Part shown: positions 44,747-53,222 of the stretch, piece after piece | Layout: each line of letters starts with the position of its first letter | Numbering within the stretch: position 1 is the stretch's first letter | NCBI RefSeq assembly: GCF_025717045.1 | Contig: NZ_JAOVZN010000001.1 | Coordinates: 186,001 to 250,000 of the forward strand | Direction of reading: 5' to 3' | Length of the DNA: 64,000 nucleotides | Origin: Flavobacterium sp. SH_e | GTDB taxonomy: Bacteria; Bacteroidota; Bacteroidia; Flavobacteriales; Flavobacteriaceae | Translations under genes and position numbers: made by a program | The notes under the pieces: model-generated | The model's database searches: none | What the model saw: only the letters and a program-made list of their open reading frames with translations | What the model was told of the DNA's origin: nothing

Positions 44747-44769
44747 CTACGCAATTATTTTGCGCAGTA
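44745..44769. promoter_or_regulatory. palindrome copy 1, shared operator of the divergent TROVE and HD promoters
   Basis: TACTACGCA and TGCGCAGTA flank ATTATTT (8 of 9 arm positions complementary). It overlaps the -7 box of the TROVE gene on the left and the -33 TTTG of the HD gene on the right. The WYL regulator encoded downstream of the HD gene is the natural candidate to bind it; this is inference. Confidence 0.68.
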
Positions 44770-44789
44770 AAAAAAGAATTTTAAATTTG
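44759..44789 (+). promoter_or_regulatory. HD gene promoter (TTTG, 19 nt, TAAATTTG)
   Basis: TTTG at 44759-44762 and TAAATTTG at 44782-44789 are 19 bases apart. The -33 box lies inside the palindrome. The ATG of the HD gene follows at 44803. Confidence 0.65.
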
Positions 44790-44802
44790 AGTAAAAAACA
44801 AG

Positions 44803-45450
44803 ATGAATTTAAAGGAAATTTATTCTGATTTGCTTTCGAATATTGGCTTTTCAGCAAATGATATTCAGCAGAACTGGCTGGATTTAGAAAAGGCATATTC
44901 CAAAAAATCAAGGCATTATCATAATCTCATACATTTAAAAGAAATGATTGAAAGCTTTGAAATTTATAAAGACAAACTTCAAAATCCTGACGAAATATTA
45001 TTTTCAATCTTTTATCATGATTTTGTGTATTCGGCTTCCAAAAAAGATAACGAACTTAAAAGTGCTGAATATGCAGTATCTATTTTTACAGATATTAAAC
45101 CCGACAGGTTTTTGAAACCTGTCGGGTTTGCTAAACTGGATAAACAATTGGTCTTTGATGCAATTTGTGCTACTCAGCAGCATCAACAAAATGCAATTGA
45201 AGATATTAATTGGCTAATCGATTTTGATTTGAAAATCCTTGCTAAAGATTGGGACGATTATAAAATCTATTTCGAACAAATTCGGAAAGAATATCGCATT
45301 TATCCTGATTTTCTCTACAAACCCGGACGAGCAAAAGCGTTGAAGCATTTTTTGGAAAACAATTTCATTTTTCAAACCAATGAATTTAGGAATTTATATG
45401 AAGAAAAAGCAAGAATTAATATTGAAAAAGAGATTTCATTATTAACGTAG
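44803..45450 (+). CDS. HD superfamily metal-dependent phosphohydrolase (COG4339-like)
   Basis: A 215-residue cytosolic protein. HYHNLIHLKEMIE near residue 38 and the FSIFYHDFVYSASKKDNELKSAEYA segment (residues about 67-91, with the HD pair) are typical of the COG4339 group; a later acidic WLIDFDLKILAKDWDDY stretch completes the fold. HD enzymes remove phosphates from nucleotides or RNA ends; the substrate here is unknown. A 33-base palindromic repeat (45097-45129) lies in frame inside the gene and adds residues near KPDRFLKPVGF, and the stop codon lies in the end of a MITE-like element. It is divergent to the TROVE gene and upstream of the WYL gene. Confidence 0.78.
   Translation: MNLKEIYSDLLSNIGFSANDIQQNWLDLEKAYSKKSRHYHNLIHLKEMIESFEIYKDKLQNPDEILFSIFYHDFVYSASKKDNELKSAEYAVSIFTDIKPDRFLKPVGFAKLDKQLVFDAICATQQHQQNAIEDINWLIDFDLKILAKDWDDYKIYFEQIRKEYRIYPDFLYKPGRAKALKHFLENNFIFQTNEFRNLYEEKARINIEKEISLLT
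45097..45129. repeat. AAACCCGACAGGTTT palindrome inside the HD gene
   Basis: Perfect 15-base arms AAACCCGACAGGTTT / AAACCTGTCGGGTTT with a TTG loop. 33 bases is a multiple of three and the frame stays open. The related hairpin at 39859-39885 is intergenic, so this copy appears to have entered a coding region. Confidence 0.85.
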
Positions 45451-45582
45451 AGACGCAATTCATTGCGTCTACACAACGAATATATCCACAATGTGTTAGA
45501 ACGCAAAGCCAATGATGATCCGCAATGAATATCCAAAACGAATATCCACAATGTTTAGACGCAATGAATTGCGTCTCTACGT
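45445..45582. mobile_element. MITE-like element with perfect 27-base terminal inverted repeats
   Basis: The left end 45445-45471 (ACGTAGAGACGCAATTCATT...) is the exact complement of the right end 45556-45582. Each end is itself palindromic (AGACGCAAT / ATTGCGTCT). The 84-base interior has repeated CGAATATCCACAATG words and no gene. The TAG stop codon of the HD gene lies within the left end. A related core (GTAGACGCACTGCAGTACGTC) occurs in the repeat at 20842-20986. Confidence 0.8.
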
Positions 45583-45597
45583 TTAAATAACGCAAAA

Positions 45598-46635
45598 ATG
45601 TCACAAAACAAAAACGCCTTAATTCGGTACAAGACAATCGATAAATGCCTTCAGAATAAATACCGGCAATGGACACTCGAAGATTTAATCGAAGAATGTT
45701 CAGAGGCTTTATTTGAATATGAAGGACGACAAAATCCAATAAGTAAACGAACGATCCAAATGGATATTCAGCTGATGCGAAGTGAAAAATTGGGTTATAA
45801 TGCACCAATCGTGGTTTACGATAAAAAGTATTATAAATACGAAGACGAAGATTTTTCGATAACCGATATTCCGCTTACAGAAACCGATATGAATGTTTTG
45901 ACAGAAACGGTTTCGATGTTGAAACAGTTTAAAGATTTCTCACTATTTAATGATGTATCAGATATTTTACAGCGATTGGAGGATAAAATCTATGCCGAGA
46001 AATCGCATACTAAACCAGTTATTTATTTGGATAAAAATGAGAAACTGAAAGGACTGCATTATCTGGACGAAATATATCAGGCAATTATCAAAAAGATGGT
46101 TCTGATTATTACTTATAAATCTTTTAAATCTGCTGAAGAGACGAGATTCCATTTTCATCCTTTTATATTGAAGGAATTTAATAATCGTTGGTTTTTAGTC
46201 GGAAAGAAAAAAGCTTCACAACCGATTACCAATTTAGCACTCGACAGAATCATTTCAATCGACTACGATTTTAATCATCCATATTTAGAAGAAGATTTTG
46301 ATGCCGATATCTATTATAAAGATGTCATTGGTGTTACAGTAAATTCAGGATTGAATGCAAGACGCATTGAATTGTGGGTCGACGCTTCGAACGCACCTTA
46401 TGTACTAACAAAACCTTTGCATACTTCTCAGCGTGTTATTAAAGAAAATGAAGACGGAAGCATTATTGTGCATTTATTCGTGATTCCAAACTACGAAATG
46501 GAACGTCTTCTCTTAGGTTTTGGAAATTGTCTTGAAATTTTAAGACCAGAAGGACTTAGAAATCGTATGAAAAAAACTCTAAAAGATGCTCTTTTGCGTT
46601 ATGATCATGAAAACAAAACTGAATTAAATGCATAA
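45598..46635 (+). CDS. WYL domain transcriptional regulator
   Basis: A 345-residue regulator. Residues about 1-75 form a winged helix (RYKTIDKCLQNKYRQWTLED, NPISKRTIQMDIQLMR). Residues about 155-235 are the WYL domain (LIITYKSFKSAEETRFHFHP, RWFLVGKKKASQPITNLALD) and the rest is the WCX extension (ELWVDASNAPYVLTKPLHTS, YEMERLLLGFGNCLEILRPE). WYL domains are thought to bind nucleic acid ligands and often control defence or RNA/DNA damage genes. It follows the HD gene and a MITE and probably controls the palindromes at 44745, 43128 and 42437. Confidence 0.9.
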   Translation: MSQNKNALIRYKTIDKCLQNKYRQWTLEDLIEECSEALFEYEGRQNPISKRTIQMDIQLMRSEKLGYNAPIVVYDKKYYKYEDEDFSITDIPLTETDMNVLTETVSMLKQFKDFSLFNDVSDILQRLEDKIYAEKSHTKPVIYLDKNEKLKGLHYLDEIYQAIIKKMVLIITYKSFKSAEETRFHFHPFILKEFNNRWFLVGKKKASQPITNLALDRIISIDYDFNHPYLEEDFDADIYYKDVIGVTVNSGLNARRIELWVDASNAPYVLTKPLHTSQRVIKENEDGSIIVHLFVIPNYEMERLLLGFGNCLEILRPEGLRNRMKKTLKDALLRYDHENKTELNA

Positions 46636-46806
46636 TTTTTTAAAGAATACGAAATTAAATGCGTTTTAAAAACTAAAAAGAGATTTTTACAGCATTGAAA
46701 ATGTTAAAATCTAAAAAAAGAATAGTATATTACACTTAAAATAAACAACCAAAACCCTCTAAATCAGGGATATTTTATAACTAACCAAAAAATTATTAAA
46801 AAATTA

Positions 46807-46838
46807 TATGCACGCATAGTATTTTTTAATTATATTTG
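46807..46838 (+). promoter_or_regulatory. promoter and putative MarR operator of the fad operon
   Basis: TATATTTG at 46831-46838 matches the -7 box, 18 bases before the ATG of the MarR gene. TATGC-AC-GCATA at 46807-46818 is a short palindrome in the -33 region, where an autorepressing MarR protein could bind. Confidence 0.5.
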
Positions 46839-46856
46839 AAATCGATATAGTTACCT

Positions 46857-47315
46857 ATGAAAGACAAAACGATAGATTATATTTTGAGAGCAACATGGCA
46901 GGCTGTTTCAAGAATGTATAATGAAGAGGCTGCTAAATATGATGCAACAATGGCAACAGGATTTGCTCTTTTAAGTATGGACAAGGAAGAAGGAACTCCG
47001 TCAACGGCTCTTGGCCCAAGAATGGGAATGGAAGCCACCAGCTTAACAAGAACCTTAAAATCTATGGAAGAAAAAGGTTTGATTGTTCGCAAAAAAAACC
47101 CAAGCGACGGAAGAGGCGTTTTGATCTATCTAACCGACTTTGGCAAAGAAAAAAGAGATTTATCTAAAAATACAGTTCTAAAGTTTAATGAAACCGTTAG
47201 AAAGCATGTTTCAGAAGAAAAGCTGAATCATTTTATCGAAGTTTCTGAAATCATCAATGAACTGATTCACGATAAAAACATATTTAATCAAACAGAAAAC
47301 ACAGAAAAAGAATAA
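46857..47315 (+). CDS. MarR family transcriptional regulator
   Basis: A 152-residue winged-helix regulator. Residues about 30-100 hold the MarR fold: ATMATGFALLSMDKEEGTPS, then the recognition helix GMEATSLTRTLKSMEEKGLI and the wing RKKNPSDGRGVLIYLTDFGK. MarR proteins bind DNA as dimers and are released by small ligands such as fatty acids or acyl-CoA. It is the first gene of a beta-oxidation operon and 35 bases upstream of the fadN-like gene, so it is likely its acyl-CoA-responsive repressor, including of itself. Confidence 0.88.
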   Translation: MKDKTIDYILRATWQAVSRMYNEEAAKYDATMATGFALLSMDKEEGTPSTALGPRMGMEATSLTRTLKSMEEKGLIVRKKNPSDGRGVLIYLTDFGKEKRDLSKNTVLKFNETVRKHVSEEKLNHFIEVSEIINELIHDKNIFNQTENTEKE

Positions 47316-47350
47316 CATTCTTTTCCTCCTACAAACAAATAATAACAAGT

Positions 47351-49741
47351 ATGAAACGCACAATTAAAAAAGTTGCTGTAATTGGATCCGGAATTATGGG
47401 TTCAGGTATAGCTTGTCATTTTGCTAACATCGGTGTCGAAGTTTTACTTTTGGACATTGTACCGCGTGAACTGACCGAAGCTGAAGCTAAAAAAGGATTA
47501 ACACTTGAAAGTAAAGCCGTTCGCAACCGTGTGGTAAACGAACATTTGGCGAATTCATTAAAATCAAAACCATCTCCTATTTACAGTCAGAAATTCGCAA
47601 ACCGAATTACAACTGGAAATACAACAGATGATATGGCAAAAATTGCTAATGTTGACTGGATTATCGAGGTTGTTGTGGAGCGTTTAGACATTAAGAAATT
47701 AGTTTTTGAACAAATCGAGAAATTCCGTACACCGGGAACTTTGGTTACTTCTAATACTTCTGGTATTCCAATTCACTTTATGAGTGAAGGAAGAAGCGAA
47801 GATTTCCAACAACATTTCTGCGGAACTCACTTTTTTAACCCTGCGCGTTACTTAAAATTATTTGAAATTATTCCTGGTCCAAAAACTTCAAAAGAAGTAT
47901 TGGATTTCTTAAACGAATACGGATCTAAATTCCTAGGAAAAACTTCGGTTGTTGCTAAAGATACTCCGGCGTTTATTGGAAACAGAATTGGGATTTACGG
48001 AATCCAAAGTTTATTCCATTTAGTAAAAGAAATGGGATTAACGATTGAAGAAGTTGATAAATTGACTGGTCCGGTTATCGGTCGTCCAAAATCGGCTACT
48101 TTCCGTACGGTTGACGTTGTTGGTTTGGATACTTTGGTACACGTTGCCAATGGTATTTATGAAAACTGTCCAACAGACGAACAGCACGAATTGTTCAAAC
48201 TTCCTGATTTCATCAACAAAATGATGGAAAATAATTGGTTAGGAAGCAAAACTGGGCAAGGTTTCTACAAAAAAGTAGATAAAGATATTCTTTCTTTAGA
48301 CTTAAATACATTAGAATATAGAGCTGCAAAAAAAGCAAATTTTGCAACTTTAGAATTAACTAAAACTATCGACAAACCTATTAATCGTTTTAAAGTTTTA
48401 GTAAAAGGAACAGACAAAGCGGGAGAATTCTACCGTAAGAGTTTCGCTGGAATGTTTGCTTACGTTTCAAACAGAGTTCCTGAAATCACAGACGAATTCT
48501 ACAAAATTGACGATGCTATGAAAGCTGGTTTTGGATGGGAAAATGGTCCATTCGAAATCTGGGATGCAATTGGTGTTGAAAAAGGAATTGAAATCATGAA
48601 AGCGGAAGGTTTAGAGCCTGCTGCATGGGTAAACGAAATGTTGGCTTCTGGAAGCAAAAGTTTCTATTCTGTAAAAGAAGGAGCAACTTATTTCTATAAC
48701 ATTCCAACAAAATCACAAGTTAAAGTTCCTGGACAAGATTCATTCATTATTCTAAACAACATTCGCGAAAGCAAAAAAGTTTGGAGCAATAGTGGTGCAA
48801 TTATTCAAGATTTAGGAGATGGAATCTTAAACTTAGAATTCCAATCTAAAATGAATACAATTGGCGGCGACGTTCTTGCTGCTATCAATAAAGCAATCGA
48901 CTTATCTGAAAAAGAATATCAAGGTTTAGTTATTGGAAACCAAGCAGCGAATTTCTCTGTTGGAGCTAATATCGGAATGATTTTCATGATGGCTGTTGAG
49001 CAAGAATACGACGAATTGAACATGGCAATTAAATTGTTCCAAGACACTATGATGCGTGTTCGTTACTCTTCTATTCCAGTTGTAGTTGCGCCTCACGGAA
49101 TGACTTTTGGTGGTGGATGCGAAATGAGCTTACATGCTGATAAAGTAGTTGCTGCTGCAGAAACTTACATGGGATTAGTTGAATTTGGTGTTGGAGTTAT
49201 CCCTGGTGGTGGTGGTTCTAAAGAAATGACTTTAAGAGCATCTGATTTATTCCGCAAAAATGATGTAGAATTAAACGTTCTTCAAGAGTATTTCTTAACA
49301 ATCGCTATGGCTAAAGTTTCGACTTCTGGTTATGAAGCTTTTGATACTGGACTTCTTCAACATGGAAAAGACATTATCGTAGTAAACAAAGATCGTCAGA
49401 TCGCTGAAGCTAAAAAACATGCGTTGTTAATGGCTGAAGCAGGTTATACACAGCCTATCAGAAGAAATGATATTAAAGTTCTAGGAAAACAAGCTTTGGG
49501 TATGTTCTTAGTTGGAACCGATCAAATGGAAGCTGGAAAATACATTTCTGAGCACGACAAGAAAATCGCTAACAAACTGGCTTATGTAATGGCTGGTGGT
49601 GATTTATCTGAAGCAACTTTAGTATCTGAACAATATTTATTAGATATCGAACGTGAAGCTTTCTTGAGTTTATGTACAGAACGTAAGACTTTAGAAAGAA
49701 TCCAATACATGTTGACTAAAGGAAAACCGCTTCGTAATTAG
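47351..49741 (+). CDS. fadN: 3-hydroxyacyl-CoA dehydrogenase/enoyl-CoA hydratase, FadN-like
   Basis: A 796-residue bifunctional beta-oxidation enzyme. The NAD-binding motif VIGSGIMGSGIACHFANIG is at residues about 10-28 and the dehydrogenase domain continues to about 420 (NTSGIPIHFMSEG, HFFNPARYLKLFEIIPG). The C-terminal half from about 490 is crotonase-like (LNLEFQSKMNTIGGDVL, ANFSVGANIGMIF, HGMTFGGGCEMSLHADKVVA, GVGVIPGGGGSKEM). This order (dehydrogenase first) is that of Bacillus FadN and opposite to E. coli FadB. It hydrates enoyl-CoA and oxidises 3-hydroxyacyl-CoA. Followed by fadA and fadE. Confidence 0.95.
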   Translation: MKRTIKKVAVIGSGIMGSGIACHFANIGVEVLLLDIVPRELTEAEAKKGLTLESKAVRNRVVNEHLANSLKSKPSPIYSQKFANRITTGNTTDDMAKIANVDWIIEVVVERLDIKKLVFEQIEKFRTPGTLVTSNTSGIPIHFMSEGRSEDFQQHFCGTHFFNPARYLKLFEIIPGPKTSKEVLDFLNEYGSKFLGKTSVVAKDTPAFIGNRIGIYGIQSLFHLVKEMGLTIEEVDKLTGPVIGRPKSATFRTVDVVGLDTLVHVANGIYENCPTDEQHELFKLPDFINKMMENNWLGSKTGQGFYKKVDKDILSLDLNTLEYRAAKKANFATLELTKTIDKPINRFKVLVKGTDKAGEFYRKSFAGMFAYVSNRVPEITDEFYKIDDAMKAGFGWENGPFEIWDAIGVEKGIEIMKAEGLEPAAWVNEMLASGSKSFYSVKEGATYFYNIPTKSQVKVPGQDSFIILNNIRESKKVWSNSGAIIQDLGDGILNLEFQSKMNTIGGDVLAAINKAIDLSEKEYQGLVIGNQAANFSVGANIGMIFMMAVEQEYDELNMAIKLFQDTMMRVRYSSIPVVVAPHGMTFGGGCEMSLHADKVVAAAETYMGLVEFGVGVIPGGGGSKEMTLRASDLFRKNDVELNVLQEYFLTIAMAKVSTSGYEAFDTGLLQHGKDIIVVNKDRQIAEAKKHALLMAEAGYTQPIRRNDIKVLGKQALGMFLVGTDQMEAGKYISEHDKKIANKLAYVMAGGDLSEATLVSEQYLLDIEREAFLSLCTERKTLERIQYMLTKGKPLRN

Positions 49742-49752
49742 AGAATAAGATG

Positions 49753-49821
49753 AAAGAAGCAAGAAACAAGACTTCAAAACAAAGTTTTGTCTTTTCTCTT
49801 GCCTCTTGCCTCTTTCTTCTA
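49753..49821. repeat. imperfect palindrome between fadN and fadA
   Basis: AAGAAGCAAGAAACAAGAC with AAAAC on the left faces GTTTTGTCTTTTCTCTTGCC and CTTTCTTC on the right. It fills the short gap in the operon and could form a stable RNA hairpin that affects relative expression of the flanking genes. Confidence 0.6.
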
Positions 49822-49845
49822 ATAAATCTTAAAAAAACAAAACAA

Positions 49846-51027
49846 ATGAAAACAGCATATATAGTAAAAGCATATAGAACAGCAGTTGGAAAAGCTCCAA
49901 AAGGTGTTTTTAGATTTAAAAGACCTGATGAATTAGCTGCAGAAACCATTCAGTTTATGATGGACGAACTGCCTAATTTCGATAAAAAACGTATCGATGA
50001 CGTTATGGTAGGAAATGCCATGCCAGAAGCAGAACAAGGTTTGAACGTTGGACGTTTGATCTCTCTAATGGGATTAAAAGTTGAAGATGTTCCTGGAGTA
50101 ACTGTAAACCGTTATTGTGCATCTGGATTAGAAACTATCGGGATGGCGACTGCTAAAATCCAATCAGGAATGGCAGATTGTATCATTGCGGGTGGTGCAG
50201 AAAGTATGAGTTATATTCCGATGGGAGGTTACAAACCAACTCCGGATTATAAAGTCGCTGCTGCAGGTCACGAAGATTACTACTGGGGAATGGGTTTAAC
50301 TGCTGAAGCGGTGGCTAACCAATACAAAATCTCTAGAGAAGATCAGGATGAGTTTGCTTACAACTCTCACATGAAAGCGTTGAAAGCGCAGGCAGAAGGA
50401 AAATTTGACAAACAAATCGTTCCGATTACTGTTGAACAGACTTTCATCAACGAAAATGGTAAAAAAGAAACTAAATCGTACGTTGTAAATAAAGATGAAG
50501 GGCCAAGAGCAGGAACTTCTAAAGAGGCTTTAGCGGGTTTAAAACCGGTTTTTGCTGCTGGCGGAAGTGTAACTGCGGGTAACTCTTCTCAAATGAGCGA
50601 TGGTGCTGCTTTCGTTTTAATCATGAGCGAAGAAATGGTAAAAGAATTAAACCTTGAGCCGATCGCACGTTTGGTAAACTTTGCCTCTTCTGGTGTTGAA
50701 CCAAGAATTATGGGTATTGGTCCTGTAAAAGCAATTCCGAAAGCTTTGAAACAAGCAGGATTAACATTAAACGATATTGAATTAATTGAGTTAAACGAGG
50801 CTTTTGCTTCACAAGCTTTAGCAGTAACTCGTGAGTTAAACATTAACCCAGAAATCGTAAACGTAAATGGTGGAGCGATCGCTTTAGGTCACCCACTGGG
50901 ATGTACTGGCGCTAAACTTTCTGTTCAGTTATTTGACGAAATGAAACGCAGAGGCAACAAGTACGGAATCGTTTCTATGTGTGTGGGGACTGGGCAAGGA
51001 AGCGCTGGAATTTACGAGGTATTATAA
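49846..51027 (+). CDS. fadA: acetyl-CoA C-acyltransferase (3-ketoacyl-CoA thiolase)
   Basis: A 393-residue thiolase that cleaves 3-ketoacyl-CoA with CoA to acetyl-CoA and a shortened acyl-CoA. The start MKTAYIVKAYRTAVGKAPKG at 49846 is the normal thiolase N terminus; an in-frame ATG at 49750 lies in the intergenic repeat and is rejected. The nucleophile Cys is in VNRYCASGLETIGMA near residue 90, the His in ELNEAFASQA plus NVNGGAIALGHPLGCTGAKL, and the second Cys in SMCVGTGQGSAGIYE. Third gene of the fad operon. Confidence 0.96.
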   Translation: MKTAYIVKAYRTAVGKAPKGVFRFKRPDELAAETIQFMMDELPNFDKKRIDDVMVGNAMPEAEQGLNVGRLISLMGLKVEDVPGVTVNRYCASGLETIGMATAKIQSGMADCIIAGGAESMSYIPMGGYKPTPDYKVAAAGHEDYYWGMGLTAEAVANQYKISREDQDEFAYNSHMKALKAQAEGKFDKQIVPITVEQTFINENGKKETKSYVVNKDEGPRAGTSKEALAGLKPVFAAGGSVTAGNSSQMSDGAAFVLIMSEEMVKELNLEPIARLVNFASSGVEPRIMGIGPVKAIPKALKQAGLTLNDIELIELNEAFASQALAVTRELNINPEIVNVNGGAIALGHPLGCTGAKLSVQLFDEMKRRGNKYGIVSMCVGTGQGSAGIYEVL

Positions 51028-51048
51028 AAGAACGTATTCGGTCGGTTT

Positions 51049-51146
51049 GTCATTTCGAGGAACGAGAAATCGCACTCGGTAATCTACAAAGATTGGCACA
51101 TTACGTTGCGGAGCTTCTAGTGCGATTTCTCCTTCGTCGAAATGAC
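51049..51146. repeat. GTCATTTCGA palindromic element, copy 2, inside the fad operon
   Basis: Ends GTCATTTCGA / TCGAAATGAC, inner GAGAAATCGCAC / GTGCGATTTCTC. It resembles the element at 40798-40897 in size, ends and inner words. It occupies the spacer between fadA and the acyl-CoA dehydrogenase gene. Confidence 0.78.
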
Positions 51147-51184
51147 AAAATTGAGCATAAACAAAAAATAAAAAAACATAAGCA

Positions 51185-52990
51185 ATGGCAGATACAATCG
51201 AAAAAAACGTGACTCGTGGTGGTCAGTTTTTAGTTAAAGAAACAAAATGCGAGGATATCTTCACACCAGAAGATTTCTCGGAAGAGCAGTTAATGATGCG
51301 TGACTCTGTAAAAGAGTTCGTTGATAAAGAATTATGGGCGCATAAAGATCGTTTTGAGAAAAAAGATTACGCTTATACAGAAGCTTCTATGCGTAAAGCT
51401 GGAGAACTAGGACTTCTTGGAGTTGCAGTTCCTGAAGAATACGGCGGATTAGGAATGGGATTTGTTTCGACAATGTTAGTTTGCGACTACATTTCTGGGG
51501 CAACAGGTTCGTTCTCAACTGCTTTTGGTGCACATACAGGAATTGGAACTATGCCAATTACTCTTTATGGTACTGAAGAACAAAAGAAAAAATACGTTCC
51601 GAAATTAGCTTCTGGAGAATGGTTTGGTGCTTATTGCTTGACTGAGCCAGGTGCAGGATCTGATGCCAACTCAGGAAAAACTAAAGCAGTTTTATCTGAA
51701 GATGGAAAATACTACTCTATCACTGGACAAAAAATGTGGATTTCGAATGCAGGTTTCTGTAGCGTTTTCATCGTTTTTGCTAGAATTGGAGATGATAAAA
51801 ATATCACAGGTTTCATCGTAGAAAACGATCCTTCAAACGGAATTTCTATGAATGAAGAAGAGCATAAATTAGGAATCCGTGCTTCTTCTACTCGTCAGGT
51901 TTTCTTTAACGAAACGAAAGTTCCAGTTGAAAACATGCTATCTGAAAGAGGAAACGGTTTCAAAATTGCAATGAACGCTTTAAATGTTGGTCGCATTAAA
52001 TTGGCGGCTGCTTGTTTAGATGCACAAAGAAGAGTTACTTCTGGAGCTGTAAAATATGCTAACGAAAGAATTCAGTTCAACACTTCTATTTCATCTTTTG
52101 GAGCTATCCGTTCAAAATTGGCTGAAATGGCAACTAACGCTTACGCTGGAGAAAGTGCTTCTTACCGTGCTGCAAAAGATATCGAAGACAGAATTGCTGC
52201 TCGTGAAGCAGAAGGAACTTCTCACCAAGAAGCAGAATTGAAAGGTGTTGAAGAATATGCTATCGAGTGTTCTATCTTGAAAGTAGCAGTTTCTGAGGAC
52301 GTTCAAAACTGTTCTGACGAAGGTATTCAAGTTTTTGGTGGAATGGGATTCTCTGAAGATACTCCAATGGAAAGTGCTTGGAGAGATGCTCGTATCGCTC
52401 GTATCTACGAAGGAACAAACGAAATCAACAGAATGCTTTCTGTAGGCATGTTGATCAAAAAAGCAATGAAAGGACACGTTGATTTACTTGGACCAGCAAT
52501 GAAAGTTCAAGAAGAATTAATGGGAATTCCATCTTTTGATACTCCAGATTTCTCTGAATTATTCTCAGAAGAAAAAGTAATCGTAGCTAACTTGAAAAAA
52601 GTTTTCTTAATGGTTGCAGGAAGTGCTGTTCAAAAATATGGCCCAGATTTAGATTCTCACCAACAGTTATTAATGGCTGCAGCTGATATCTTAATCGAAA
52701 TCTACATGGCTGAAAGTACTATATTAAGAACTGAAAAATTAGCAAAAGCTCAAGGCGAAGATAAAGTTCAAGAGCAAATCGCTATGGCAAAATTATATTT
52801 ATACAAAGCTGTAGACATTGTAAACTTGAGAGGAAAAGAAGGAATTGCGTCATTCTCTGAAGGTGATGAACAACGCATGATGTTAATGGGACTTAAACGT
52901 TTTACTAAATATACTAATCTGCCAAATGTTGTGGCACTTAGAGAAAAAATTGCAGAAAAATTAGTGGCAGAAAATTCATACTGCTTCTAA
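51185..52990 (+). CDS. acyl-CoA dehydrogenase, FadE-like
   Basis: A 601-residue FAD enzyme for the first step of beta-oxidation. The acyl-CoA dehydrogenase core lies at about 30-420: YCLTEPGAGSDANSGKTKAV, ISNAGFCSVFIVFARIGDD, RASSTRQVFFNETKVP, GVQ-type IQVFGGMGFSEDTPMES, and the catalytic Glu region ARIARIYEGTNEINRML. A C-terminal extension of 170 residues resembles that of very-long-chain acyl-CoA dehydrogenases and Bacillus FadE. Last gene of the operon; a terminator follows at 53022. Confidence 0.94.
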   Translation: MADTIEKNVTRGGQFLVKETKCEDIFTPEDFSEEQLMMRDSVKEFVDKELWAHKDRFEKKDYAYTEASMRKAGELGLLGVAVPEEYGGLGMGFVSTMLVCDYISGATGSFSTAFGAHTGIGTMPITLYGTEEQKKKYVPKLASGEWFGAYCLTEPGAGSDANSGKTKAVLSEDGKYYSITGQKMWISNAGFCSVFIVFARIGDDKNITGFIVENDPSNGISMNEEEHKLGIRASSTRQVFFNETKVPVENMLSERGNGFKIAMNALNVGRIKLAAACLDAQRRVTSGAVKYANERIQFNTSISSFGAIRSKLAEMATNAYAGESASYRAAKDIEDRIAAREAEGTSHQEAELKGVEEYAIECSILKVAVSEDVQNCSDEGIQVFGGMGFSEDTPMESAWRDARIARIYEGTNEINRMLSVGMLIKKAMKGHVDLLGPAMKVQEELMGIPSFDTPDFSELFSEEKVIVANLKKVFLMVAGSAVQKYGPDLDSHQQLLMAAADILIEIYMAESTILRTEKLAKAQGEDKVQEQIAMAKLYLYKAVDIVNLRGKEGIASFSEGDEQRMMLMGLKRFTKYTNLPNVVALREKIAEKLVAENSYCF

Positions 52991-53021
52991 TTTCAAAATA
53001 GTTTTTAGCTTTTAATTTGTT

Positions 53022-53060
53022 ATAAACCCGCACAAGTCCGAAACTGTGCGGGTTTATTTT
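53022..53060 (+). terminator. intrinsic terminator of the fad operon
   Basis: ATAAACCCGCACA / TGTGCGGGTTTAT with a 10-base loop is followed by TTTTT. Confidence 0.85.
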
Positions 53061-53222
53061 TTCCAAATATTTACTTCGAAAGATATCACTTACAAGACGC
53101 AATATTTTTGCAACTATTTGCAAAATATTCGTTAAAATTAACTTTTAGAGACGTCTAGGATAGTTAAATATCAAATGTATTGCAGTATATTTATCATTCT
53201 AAAAAACGCTAAAAACAAAATA

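Noticed and set aside
49716..49949. 77-codon minus-strand frame over the fadN-fadA gap
   Set aside because: Antisense to the end of fadN, an intergenic palindrome and the start of fadA; no support.
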